64,000 nucleotides of DNA, from NCBI GenBank assembly GCA_022592445.1, contig JABYQR010000039.1, positions 124,001 through 188,000 on the forward strand, read 5' to 3'. Shown in pieces: positions 35,556 to 47,122 of this stretch; within the stretch, counting starts at the first letter, position 1, and every line of letters starts with the position of its first letter. Under the pieces are notes generated by a model. The model had not been told where the DNA came from. It made no database searches and worked only from the letters and a program-made list of their open reading frames with translations. The translations under genes were made by a program, and so were the position numbers. The stretch comes from Cytidiella melzeri (Eukaryota; Basidiomycota; Agaricomycetes; Polyporales; Irpicaceae).

Positions 35556-35679
35556 GAAGCTTCAAACCATCTCAAGGATCTCGAATCTTTTCTATCTCAT
35601 TATCCCTACATGGACGACACGGACTATACCATACGTGCCCAGGTATACCCCCAAGATGCTGGTCAACTTTTGCACTGAA
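35466..35679 (+). other. Open frame fragment downstream of copy B
   Basis: A frame reading RLSFVNSPDVLLDLQYEV ... ESFLSHYPYMDDTDYTIRAQVYP and ending LLH-stop. It has ordinary protein composition. The matching part of copy A (about 34325-34410) has stops in this frame. May be an exon of an unrecognised gene or a chance frame. Confidence 0.3.
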
Positions 35680-35966
35680 TACAAGAGTGCTGCCCTTGTG
35701 CTCTATGACGCACGACTTTACTACGATCTACCTCTTGAACGCGATGGTCGACGTTGTACGACACACATATGTTCAAATCTTCACCTGCAGCTAACAGCTA
35801 AGTCGAGTTATGTTTTTATAGTGACCCTACACCGCAGAAGTACAGTGGTAGAGGTTCATAAAATTTAATAATACAACTCTAAACCTGTACACGTAATCTA
35901 AGCCAAGCTCATACATACGCAAGCACCACGATGAGTACCGAACTGTTTGCACCACCGCAATCATGA

Positions 35967-37484
35967 TCATGACGGTGGCAAGATCTCCATTGGCAATGTG
36001 TCGTATCGAGGAGGAAGTGGACTCGTTCCATCGACCTGGAAGAAGTCTTCGAACACAAGAGGTCGCAACTTGAAGCCCTGCACCATGTCGTGAGCCGACG
36101 ACATTCACAAAACAGTGAAACCCATGAGATACCTCTTTATGTAAACGTGCCAACTCTTGCTCATCTTCCCCTACTTCACGGAGCAACTCACGCATAGGAA
36201 GCATCGCAGCATTTCTGCAGAGTTCCTTGATCTCTGACCCTGAGTAGCCTTCTGTTCGTTCACCTAGAGCAAACATGGGAAAGCCCTCGCATAGCTTTGT
36301 GTCCTTGAGAACCTAATGATAGTATTGAATAAAATGTTTCAAAACCACTAAGCAAGAGAAGCATACCAAAGCCAGAATCTTCAGCCTTTGGTCCAGAGTC
36401 GGCAGTACGACGGCGAAACGCTTAGGCATGCGGCGTAAAATAGCACTATCGATGTCATTTGGTCGGTTTGTGGCCCCAAGGACGACTATTCGGTCCGGAC
36501 CCGACAGCAGGCCGTCCCATAGACTACAGCAAGATCTCAGTGTCTTCGCCAGAGCAATACCGTTATAGTACATACGTCATAAACTCGGCTTTCATCATCC
36601 CTGTCGCCTCGTGATCCTCCTTCTGTCTTTGACGCAAAAACGAGTCTATCTCGTCAATAAACACGATGCTTGGCTGCGTCTTGCGCGCGAGCGAAAAGAG
36701 AGCAGCAATTAATTTGTTCGAATCGCCGAACCATTTACTGGTTAACACGGAGGCGGCAATATTGATGAACGTTGCACCAGACTCTTTGGCTAACGCTTTT
36801 GCGAGCATCGTTTTGCCGCAGCCTGGTGGTCCGAAGAGAAGAACACCTTTGGGTGCTCCTAGTAAGGACGACGAGGCAAAGAGATGGGGGTATTGTAGAG
36901 GGTAGATGACTGATTCGCGAAGGGAGGCAATAATGGGCTCCAGGCCACCAATGTCTAGACAAAAGTGTCAAAGTGCACGATTTCTTACGCAGTGTTACGA
37001 ACTTACCAGAGAATCGCACGTCAATATCATCCGGGTGTATAATCTCCGATGCTATTTGACCTGTAGGGAAGCGTAACAGAGTTGGTGCTCGGAACCATAG
37101 GTGCATCGTACGGGAAGTTACTCACGCTCATATTCATCCAGCACCAAGTTTTTGAACCCCAACTTCAACAATGCCGACGGCTTTGGCTTTGATTCAACCC
37201 TTCGTGGGTCCAAGAGGTTGAAATACTGTCAAAAGTGTTGAGTGCATTTGACATTGCTGCAGGTGGACGACGGACTCACTCGTAACGAAAGCCACACGAC
37301 TACCTTGCACGGGTCGTAGCTTGTAAGCCACACATGAGGATCAAGTAGCGTACTAATCAACGCACCGGTACAGTAGAGAGTACAACGGCTTCCGTAGTTG
37401 TGAAATATTAGAGACGTTGTAGAAAGAATCAAGTACTGGCTCACCGTCTATTAAAGTTTTCCGTGTGCTTAATGAACCGGCCAT
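35967..37484 (-). CDS. MSP1: MSP1/ATAD1 outer-membrane AAA ATPase
   Basis: Nine exons (37445-37484, 37366-37388, 37280-37303, 37126-37225, 37007-37060, 36576-36954, 36367-36523, 36133-36312, 35967-36077) sum to 1068 nt, 355 aa, matching yeast Msp1 (362). Residues about 14-31 form the N-terminal anchor ([18 protein letters not shown]), pieced together from three exons of 40, 23 and 24 nt. Then [16 protein letters not shown], pore/AAA core [19 protein letters not shown] (Walker A), [10 protein letters not shown] pore loop, [11 protein letters not shown] (Walker B), [21 protein letters not shown] with arginine fingers, [18 protein letters not shown] sensor 2 region, and C-terminal [10 protein letters not shown]. 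It extracts mislocalised tail-anchored proteins from mitochondria and peroxisomes. The start is chosen because it yields the anchor. Confidence 0.93.
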
Positions 37485-38278
37485 TCTGGTGAAGCTACCA
37501 GTTTCCTAGCACGTTAACAGCAGCCAGATCGACCAAAGACGGTCAGGTATAAGTAGAGCAAAGCCTCAGCTGGAGTATGCAGCAGCAGCAGTCGCGTAGC
37601 GTGACAGTCGGTGGCAAAGAATGACGGTGAACAAGCGCTCGTAGATGGTCTAAGACATAATCCGCTGTGGCCACATTGACGCAGCTCGCTCAAGGCACGC
37701 GCAACATCGAGAGCAATATGTATATATTCCGAACAACGTGGGACATGCAGACTGGTCCAATGTTAATACTTCAGGCGATTGATCCAGCAGTTCTCAGGCG
37801 GTGCGTTTGGTACCTTGCGCAGGCATTGCAACGTAGGGCCGTGGATCCCGAACACCCTGTGCCATCTTCGCGAGCGAGTTGTTCATATTCACTCTGGCCT
37901 TTGAAGATCTCGACGAAGACTGGTACGCCGGACAACGCTGCACGGAAGAGTCCTCAAGAATCCGCGACAAGCGCATCTATTCTGTTCGTGCTTGAGACAT
38001 ACACAAACGTTGAAATGTGATATTTAAGCGAATTGAAAGGTATGCACGGTGTGTAACGGATTTCCAGCCTTAAGCTTGGATGCCAAGCTGTCTTCCTGTC
38101 GGCCGCTCCAGAGAATGTGGAGAACAAGCTTCAAACTGGCCAAGCTTACGCGTAGAGCGAGGCTTTATCGACCATTCTGGAAGATGTCGTTCTACCCAGG
38201 GAATGAGGCTTCTCCGAAGTCAAAAGCGAATCGACAAGCCAATTTGTACTGGTATGGTTGTGAGGAAAACAGGAAAAC
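37485..38278. other. MSP1 upstream region and LINE left flank
   Basis: No gene recognised. Small frames on both strands only. Before the LINE arrived this would have been contiguous with the SSR4 promoter at 44005, making a divergent MSP1/SSR4 intergenic region of about 1 kb. Confidence 0.4.
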
Positions 38279-38293
38279 CGCAAAGAACGAGTT
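38279..38293 (+). repeat. LINE target-site duplication, left copy
   Basis: CGCAAAGAACGAGTT, identical to 43990-44004. Its last two T bases merge with the poly(T) run, so the true duplication is 13-15 bp. Confidence 0.9.
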
Positions 38294-38310
38294 TTTTTTT
38301 TTTTTTTTTT
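38292..38310 (-). other. Poly(A) tail of the LINE
   Basis: Nineteen uninterrupted T on the plus strand at the retrotransposon 3' end, the hallmark of target-primed reverse transcription of a polyadenylated RNA. Confidence 0.9.
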
Positions 38311-38742
38311 ATTATCTAAGTTTATAAAGGTCCGTGCGTAACGTAGTTACATGTGAGACCATAATCCGAAACCATGAAACGGCTGCCAGCGCCCGTCCCG
38401 ATTGTGGGTTGTTTTATACAGTCCTCGGATGAGTGGTGCGGACCGGACAGCGAGGCAGTGGTGTTCAGGCACCGCCCAAGTGTCACAACCTATACTTGGC
38501 AGAAACAGAAAGGGAGACATAGACCCCCGGCCCCATGTTGGCCTGCGGCTGCGAGTGCCCGCTGCAACTGCTACTTTCTGACGGTTTTTTCAGGACGGTT
38601 GAATGTGGTATGTCCTAGGCCTGATGACTTAGCCCCGTCTAAGCGCGTTGTCGCTACTACGCAGAAAGAGAAAATAACCCCCCCTCCGTTGAAGAAACAC
38701 AACATTCGCCAACATGCCAGGTTATGGCACACAAAAGCCCTT

Positions 38743-40752
38743 TCACTCACTTAGGTGAAGGGTTCCTTCGCCGGATGCAGGGTAGAGAACACCCCAACCC
38801 GCATCCGTGGGTTCCCCCCAAGCCAAACGTCCTGTCTGACTGGGGTTCGCCCGCCACCGCGTAGATTTCGACAGCGAGGGGTCGACCTCGCCACCGTCCT
38901 CATGATGACCATCGCGTCTCGAATTGGAATCACTGTTTGCCACAGGAAGGCGAAACTCATCCTCTCCGAAATCCAGCGCATCCGCTGGCCTTCCATTAGC
39001 AAGGTATTGCCGCTCCCTCTGCGGCCCCCACCAACTGGAGTGTGGAGATTTGAACTCCAGGTCGTCGGTTAGATTTCTAAAAAACCAGTCGACGAACTTT
39101 GCTCTGTCCTCCTCCGACCTAGCATTGGCCTCAGCTTCCGCCTTGGCATGGTGATCATCCGCCGGAATATGTTTCTCCTTCGGCTTCTTCACCTTCAATA
39201 TTGGGTCACGCTTCTGCTCCTCAGAAGCCTCCCCTTTGTGTATGAGCGTCCTTATAGTCCACTCATGTCCTGATCTCCACACTTCGCGCATGAACTGCCG
39301 GTGGGATTTGGGACTGTAATCGATCGGTTTCCACTTGGTGTGGGCACCAAACACTGTTTGTTTAAGTATTGTCTCAACCCATACTCGTGTTACCGCGTAG
39401 GAGTTGAAACAATTTGCAGCTAAATCTGAGGTTCTCGTTTCCACCAGCTTAGCCCATTCAAAAGTTCCTGCCATGGGGTTCATGATCAAGAACACAAGGA
39501 GTTCGTTTTGTCCAAACGACTGTGTGCAGTTTTGGAAATCTGCAGAATCCATACTCGCAAGAGCTGCTAGCTCCTCTTGGTTGTATGGGTCAGGTGGTCT
39601 CCAAGCACGGTACCACAAAAGACACTCGTCCAGCAGATGCTTCCGAGTTTCAATAGCGCCACACGCACATTCCGCGGGGCCCTCCAGATGAAATCTTTCA
39701 CGGAACTCGCCAATAGGCATGTGTCCTGAGATGAGACGTGTAGCAGCAGCATATTCCGCCACACCCACTGTATTATCAGGCTTATCAACGTTATACAACG
39801 CTGACTGAGCTCCGCCAAGGTTTTTCAACCACCAATGCCGTTTGGCTACTGGTGTCACTCCCTTGAATTCAGACGTTTTAATAACGTTGCTGTGCCCTTT
39901 GTAATCAAAGTCTTTCATAAGACGATGCCACCGTTTAATAGCCATTGCATCTTTGTCTTGACTTGCCACACTCCACGAGGTAAATCTCGGTTGTGGTTTT
40001 TCGGTAGCCTCTTTGGCAAATTTGTCCATGTCCTCGTTGAGTGCGAGGCCAATGTGACTTGGTACCCAATGCAGCCCCACATAGCGTGCAGGGTTTGCGC
40101 TCAAGAAGTCTCGCACCCTTCGGCACGCTACCAAACGCATCATCTGTCCTGGGCCAACATTTGGCTTCAGGATGGATTGCAATGCAGACTTGTTGTCAGC
40201 AAAGAGGTGGATTTCAGTGATACTATCAGGAATGTTCATGACAGCATCACTAATACCCATAGCAAGAGCGCAAATTTCAGCGTCATATACGCCAGAATTG
40301 CCCATAGGGGTGTGTTTCCTAGTAAGAGTTACACCCATGTGTCGTGTAGTCCAGGCTGCTCCTGACTTGCGTCTTTTTGCAGACCCATCCCATATAAGAG
40401 ATCCGTCAGTCCAAACTGAACGAATGTCTTCATTATGTTCTGTGAACTCAATTCGAGGTTTCAGATCTCCATCCACCCACGACTTAAAATCGTTGGAGGA
40501 TTTGTTAGGCGCATCCACAAAGAACTTGATTCTGTCCTGGAACTCATCTAGAATGCGTTTACCAGGCCAATTTTCAACATCAACAGGATCAAAGGCTTCG
40601 TCTGAAGTCATCCCTATTCTATGGATGTGCGCCAAAGGCGAATCCACTTTATATCGTCGTGCCCCCAAAGGAAAAGGCATGCGACAATTTGCATCGTTTG
40701 TCTCCCACTCCGCCGGGAGATTAGCCCGGAGGGGGTGACCTGATGCACTGTT
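38743..40752 (-). CDS. LINE RNase H / C-terminal frame
   Basis: About 668 codons open from just after a stop near 40752, with first ATG at 40680. RNase H residues are visible: VWTDGS (Asp), YDAEICALAMG (Glu), HLFADNKSALQS (Asp), and HWVPSHIG...NEDMDKFAK (His/Asp). Then CACGAIETRKHLLDEC, a Cys/His motif common after RNase H in fungal LINEs, and a long charged tail. The pre-ATG residues GHPLRANLPAEWETNDANCR clearly continue the preceding polyprotein. This frame is therefore the C-terminal half of the RT protein, displaced by -1, rather than an independent gene. Confidence 0.85.
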   Translation of the reverse strand, partial: NSASGHPLRANLPAEWETNDANCRMPFPLGARRYKVDSPLAHIHRIGMTSDEAFDPVDVENWPGKRILDEFQDRIKFFVDAPNKSSNDFKSWVDGDLKPRIEFTEHNEDIRSVWTDGSLIWDGSAKRRKSGAAWTTRHMGVTLTRKHTPMGNSGVYDAEICALAMGISDAVMNIPDSITEIHLFADNKSALQSILKPNVGPGQMMRLVACRRVRDFLSANPARYVGLHWVPSHIGLALNEDMDKFAKEATEKPQPRFTSWSVASQDKDAMAIKRWHRLMKDFDYKGHSNVIKTSEFKGVTPVAKRHWWLKNLGGAQSALYNVDKPDNTVGVAEYAAATRLISGHMPIGEFRERFHLEGPAECACGAIETRKHLLDECLLWYRAWRPPDPYNQEELAALASMDSADFQNCTQSFGQNELLVFLIMNPMAGTFEWAKLVETRTSDLAANCFNSYAVTRVWVETILKQTVFGAHTKWKPIDYSPKSHRQFMREVWRSGHEWTIRTLIHKGEASEEQKRDPILKVKKPKEKHIPADDHHAKAEAEANARSEEDRAKFVDWFFRNLTDDLEFKSPHSSWWGPQRERQYLANGRPADALDFGEDEFRLPVANSDSNSRRDGHHEDGGEVDPSLSKSTRWRANPSQTGRLAWGEPTDAGWGVLYPASGEGTLHLSE

Positions 40753-43700
40753 CTCACTCTAAGAGCAGCTTTCGACATAAATTTGTCTACTTGGTGTCGG
40801 ATGGGAATGAGCCCAGCCATCATCTCGAGTGCACCAATCGGAGTGGTCTTAAAGCCACCTGTGATCCACCTCGCAGCTCGCGACTGAGCAAGTTGAAGCT
40901 CTTTCGCAATCCATTTCTGTCGCTTCCAATTGGGATCCCACCACAGTTGTGCACCATAGAGTAGGACTGGAAGCACGTTAGAGATGTATAACCGTCTCTT
41001 ATGATAAGGATTAAATCCTCGTTGAGAATTACCAAGTAATCGCAACGCATTGACAGTGCTACACGCCTTGTTAGCATACCGTCTTATGTGCTCCCTCCAT
41101 GTAAGTCTGGGAGTGAAAAAGAAGCCCAGGTATCGTACAACCTCCTTAGGCTTAATGACAATTACTGTACCGTCATGGCTTGGCAAATTCACACTTGGGC
41201 CCAAAGGTTCACCTGGGCTCCAAGGTTTGGTGCTATTTCTGAAGTGGATAAGTTCGGTCTTATCCCCTTCTACTTCTAACCCTGCCATTCTCATGGCATC
41301 GGTCATTTTTACATATATGCGTTCCAGCAACCTAGCGTTTGCTATAAGTTGTTGGTTAATGCGCGCTTTTGCCATTGGAGGGCCAAATACATGTATCCAC
41401 CCATCATCAACAAAGAATTGCAGGGTTTGATCCCCCTCAAGCACCTGGTTCGTGGGCGCCACATGATGTAGAGCCGGAGCTAGGTACAATGCTGTTAACG
41501 GTGGAGATAAGACAGCGCCCTGCCCTGCTCCTACCGAACAATCCTTAGGGTCTGTCTCAGACCCCTGGAAGCAGAATTTGGTCATACGGCCCCTGAAGTA
41601 ATCTTCAAAGAAGTCGCAGATTTTTGAATTAAAGCCCTGCCGTCTGAACACGCCAGTGGCTATAGTGTGGTTGACCGACGGGAAAAACTGCGCCACGTCT
41701 ACCAGAAGAGCAGAGGACAACCTATTCCTCGCCCATCCTTCTCGCACGTTGTGAACAACTTGCACTCCCGCATCCGTAGTTGAATGCTGCATCGTTCCGC
41801 CAAACTGGCAAGGATGAGTAATGCCAAACTTCTGCGACTCAAATTGTAATCGCTTCGCTATGACTTTCTCTAACAACTTGCCAATACAATTTAGCAAGAC
41901 TATCGGACGATACGCTTTGGGCTTCGTGTAATCCGGCTTATTTGGTTTGGGTATGATCACTGTCTTTGACTCTTTGAATGCAGACGGGAACACACCAAAC
42001 TTAATGCATCCGTTAAACAGATGCCGGACCCTAGATGCTGCTGTAGCATCTCCTTTATCCTCAAAGTCCTTGCAACTAAAGTCATAAGGGCCTTGAATGA
42101 CAATGCGTTTCAGCCAGAACCATGACAGGTGGTCTGGGCCTGGTGCAGACATATTTGATGTCTTCTTCAACTCCTCAAGTATTTCCGCCAAGCTGAAGTC
42201 TGCCCACTCCCTCTCAGGGGCCTGGGGGATCAGCTCAATGTATTTCTCATCAACTGGTCGCTGAATACTAGGACAGAACTGCTCTTGGAACGCTTCCGCA
42301 AGCTGCTCTTTGGTGGAACATGGATTCCCATCAGGGCCTATAATGCCCGTTGTTGAGTCAATGGGGCGCGGCTTGACCCAGCCAACAACATCCCAAACTT
42401 TTTGGTGGTGGATTCTCTGAATTGTGCGATCAAAGAAACTCCGTTTCGCTCGGTTTGTTGCTTTACGCAACTCTCTCTGAGCATCTTTCCACTTGTCCTC
42501 TGCATCAGCAAAGGCATCAGCGCATTCTTCCGCATGAGACTGCGAATAATTGACCATGTTTACTTTGGTCGCTTTTCGATATGCCCTCGAAGCATCATCC
42601 GATACTTTCCGAGCAATCCTAGAAGCTTTTGCAGCAGCAGAACATTCAGCATTCCACCACCCTTTTGCCGCTTGGCTCAAGTCTGGCACAGCAGCCAAGC
42701 TATTCCATGCTTCTTGCGCCCATAGGTTGAAGCGCTCTGTTGCATTTTCCACTTGTTCCCTCGAACTGTACTCCTCATCCCGTAGGATAAGATCAATGCC
42801 TTTCCGCACGCGTTTGACAAATTCACGCCCTGCTGCAGATACTTTGCCAATTGTAGGCCCGATCTCAGGCTTACTATCAACATATACATCCCATTCCAAT
42901 ATGGAGTGGTCACTATTATTACGACCATCAGAGTTGATGTGTAACGAGCCCGGAATAAATGCCGGATCTGCCCACACCAAATCGAGTACACCTGGACGAT
43001 TGTCCGAGTTGTTTGAGCGCCACGTTGGAGGCCCGTACGGGTCATTAAGTAGCACAAGTCCCAGCTCCATCTCAGAAAGAGCAATGAGATCGTCCCCTTG
43101 TCTTAAATATCGAGGGCGACGATTAGTTCGTTCGTTCTTATCCCAATTTGGGTGGCGAATATTGAAGTCCCCACACATAAAAGTAATGTGTGGTAATGTA
43201 GAAACATGGTTCTCCAGGTAAGTGAGAGCCGAGTTTGCTTCATGAGAATTGTAGACATTTAAGAAGGTCATGACCCTATCTCCAATATCCATTGCAACGC
43301 AGTTGATGTCATTATGATTAATGAGGTCAGACCGCAGCCGAGGCATATGCGCTTTCCAACGCTTGTTCACGAACACCATTGCTCGCGCTTTTTCCTGAGC
43401 ACCAATACTGATGAACTCACGATGGGTGACTGTTTGCATGTACGCTTCACCCTCTTTGTCCGTCATGGAGGCAACATTTTTAATGTGTCCCCAGAACGGT
43501 TCTTGAACGCAGATTATATCCCAATCACGATATCTCTCGAGCAACGAAGACATGTTGTATCGAGACTTTTGGACATTGGCGCTAATGCACCTCATGGTGG
43601 GGTCAGCATCTTCGACGTCAAGGAGTTCGTCAAGATCCGGCTGAGTAGGAGCAACAAGGCTCGCTAGAGGTACGTCAGGAGAAGATTGGACATGACCACT

Positions 43701-43989
43701 ATGTGCAGATTGAATTTCAGATGACGGTTGTAAAAGACTATCACCACTGAATTCAAGATTTTCTAACCGCTCTCGCATTCTTTTAAAATGCGCAAGCGGG
43801 ATGTCAGGCGACGAGAGGAAATATCCCTCGCCCGTCGGTATGTTGGACAACGTAGCCAACGGGATGTCTGGTGATGATTCAGCCAGGACAGGCAAGCGTC
43901 CCTGTGACGGGGGGGTCGCATCATCAGATGTATAATCTAGAGATTGCGCATAAATTGGTGACCGTAGTTCTTCTTGATCAGGTGCCCGT
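40614..43989 (-). CDS. LINE endonuclease-reverse transcriptase frame
   Basis: About 1124 codons without interruption. The N-terminal 140 residues are a low-complexity linker with four spaced SSPDIPLA-like repeats. Endonuclease, about 145-370: SANVQKSRYN, VQEPFWG, MCGDFNIRHPNWD, NNSDHSIL. Reverse transcriptase, about 600-950: KPKAYRPIVLLNCIGKLLEK, motif A LLVDVAQFFPSV, motif B GAGQGAVLSPPLTALYLAPA, motif C FVDDG (the catalytic Asp pair), then a thumb region TKLIHF-like (GDKTELIHF). The last 40 or so codons, after VRTVHQ, do not resemble LINE protein; the correct continuation is in the -1 frame. No ATG at the start. Confidence 0.9.
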
Positions 43990-44004
43990 CGCAAAGAACG
44001 AGTT
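43990..44004 (+). repeat. LINE target-site duplication, right copy
   Basis: CGCAAAGAACGAGTT, identical to 38279-38293; marks the 5' boundary of the element. Confidence 0.9.
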
Positions 44005-44153
44005 AAAAGTTGTAAACCAAACGGCAGTCACGTGACACCATGGGGTTAAGGTTCATTAGAGCTTTGGTGGCGGAATTTCGTTCACTACTTCAAGTTACTC
44101 AGGTCGCGTCCACGTTCAAGCTTAACTTTTACTAGCCCGCACTTTCTGAACAA

Positions 44154-45510
44154 ATGTCGCATTCGCAAGCAGAAGGCGTTTGTCTGCGCTACCCAGAAGA
44201 CCTCGGTACGCAACCGAACATCTCCCAGGAGATGGCTCTTACAATGCTGCTTCGTGCAACACAACTGTCGGCGCAGACACCCTTCCAATGGAGTTACATC
44301 GATAGACCGTCTGGTATGCTATTGTGGATCTTACTTTGACCAAGTCGCTCATAGCTTCAGATGGACAGATGTTTCTCATCTTCGTGCCAAACCAGATGCC
44401 TCTCCCGTTAGATGGCATCCGTTACCAAGACCAGGAGCAGAGATACACAATACCCGCTGGAAACAATCGAGTATGTTCCCAAGCTCTCCCTATTTCTCCT
44501 ACCTAACTGTCACCTTCAGGAGCTTGAGGTCTCTGAGATCAAATTTGGCTTTATCCCAGGCCATGATAACGCCGCATACCGCACGAGGAGACGTTACCGT
44601 CTGACTAAAGGTGGACACCCTCAGCTAATCCTGATACATTACTCAAGGGGGCAGAGCATTGGTATGTACTACGCGCTCAGTTGTCCCACTGGCTCATACA
44701 GCATGCTGCAGCCATTGTTCCTTCTCTCAATCAACCAATTCGTTCCTACCCTCTTCGACAACCAAATGACCCAGCCGTGTTCGTCCTTGGGCCCCGTCAA
44801 GGGCAGAAGGTCTACCCTAACGGGGGTGGGCCAGGTGCTATGGGAGGACCGGACCGTGGAATGGGACACTTTGGCGACCCTCAAGCAATGCTCGCACAGC
44901 GGAACAGTGCGATGGATGCAATCGAGAGACGGAATCGAGCTGAGCGGGAAAGGAGCGGCAGCATGGCAACTGTATGTGATCGGTGTCACTGCACTGCGTA
45001 AGAAATACTGACAGATAGTAGCGTGCTGCACCACAAGCCCGTGTTGACGAAGAAGACTCCGGTGGTCAGTGTCACCTGCTTTTCTTTCTTCCCATTTTGC
45101 TCAATCATGAGTTACAGACGAGTCTGAGATGATCTCTGTCCGCAATCTGGCACTAGCGCGGTATAAACGAAACCACGAATTCATGAACGCAGTATTCAAT
45201 CATGCAGCGTTTGGTGCGTCCTCTTACTCCCTCTTCCTCTTCTTCAGCGCTAATGTTCACACAGGTAAACATCTTGAACAGCCGGAGGTAAAGCCGGCAT
45301 ACTCTATATTCAAAACTGACGATCTACAATCACAGATTGTGAGTGCACAGTTTCAGTTTGCGTTTCTTTCGACTCACCGTCTCTCAGGCAAAGGTGGCAA
45401 GTGAGATTGAGACGTTACGCCATGCAGCGGCTGCGCGAAAGGACGCTCGGGATATTGATAGCATTGCCGATACATCGATGGACATACAGCCAGAGGGTAT
45501 CTCTGTTTGA
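44154..45510 (+). CDS. SSR4: SSR4-type subunit of SWI/SNF and RSC complexes
   Basis: Eight exons (44154-44313, 44361-44470, 44520-44661, 44712-44971, 45022-45064, 45118-45213, 45265-45338, 45388-45510) sum to 1008 nt, 335 aa. The N-terminus QAEGVCLRYPEDLGTQPNIS, then ATQLSAQTPFQWSYIDRPSDG, DGIRYQDQEQRY, LTKGGHPQLILIHYSRG and QPIRSYPLRQPNDPAVFVLG match the Ssr4/DUF1750 domain. A Gly/Met-rich linker and a charged helix (RNSAMDAIERRNRAERER) follow, then LARYKRNHEFMNAVFNHAAFG and a C-terminal helix. In fission yeast Ssr4 is a shared subunit of SWI/SNF and RSC remodellers. The LINE ends only about 150 nt upstream of its start, so promoter elements may have been displaced. Confidence 0.87.
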
Positions 45511-45830
45511 CTTCATTTTGATACTGTGATGGTGGGGTCATATGTTGGGCTCATTACTGCTTATCTTGACGTTGCCTGGCAGGTGCGTAATCTTCATCTG
45601 AAGAAGCCACCATATAACCAAATTTCTCGCAGAATTATTAACAGGCCACGGACATTTTGTGATTTTCGTCTATTCTGAATGGTCAGAAAAAACAATTGAA
45701 TGCTTCGGCAAGTGTATGACTCGGTCTACTCCTCGGGACTAACATCAAGTTCGGCGAATCACTACCTGTTGTTTCATGGGCCTTCTAGTTGTTCTATATG
45801 AGGGAACCTCTTACGGTTAAGACAGACCAT

Positions 45831-47122
<1,292 letters not shown>

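Larger units (their letters stand above)
38294..43989 (-). mobile_element. Non-LTR retrotransposon (LINE, Tad1/I-like), 5'-truncated
   Basis: A 5.7-kb element read on the minus strand. Its 3' end is a 19-nt A-tail (T run 38292-38310 on the plus strand), followed by the left copy of a perfect 15-bp target-site duplication; the right copy abuts the other end. Coding order is AP-like endonuclease, reverse transcriptase, RNase H, then a CxC..H..C zinc-type motif, as in fungal Tad1-clade elements. There is no ORF1 with gag zinc knuckles, and the first frame is open right to the 5' boundary with no ATG. The copy is therefore probably 5'-truncated. The 3' UTR is about 430 nt. The intact frames and perfect duplications point to a recent insertion. 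Confidence 0.93.

Noticed and set aside
35431..35868. 145-codon frame after the pseudogene
   Set aside because: A different frame over the same bases (35466-35679) looks more protein-like and is shared with the duplication; this longer one appears to be a shadow.
38743..40680. RNase H frame as an independent host gene
   Set aside because: Residues before its first ATG continue the LINE polyprotein, and it lies inside the target-site duplications.
42402..43221. Long plus-strand open frames (107 and 223 codons) inside the LINE
   Set aside because: They run antisense to the continuous endonuclease-RT frame and have no motif; codon shadow of a strongly coding strand.
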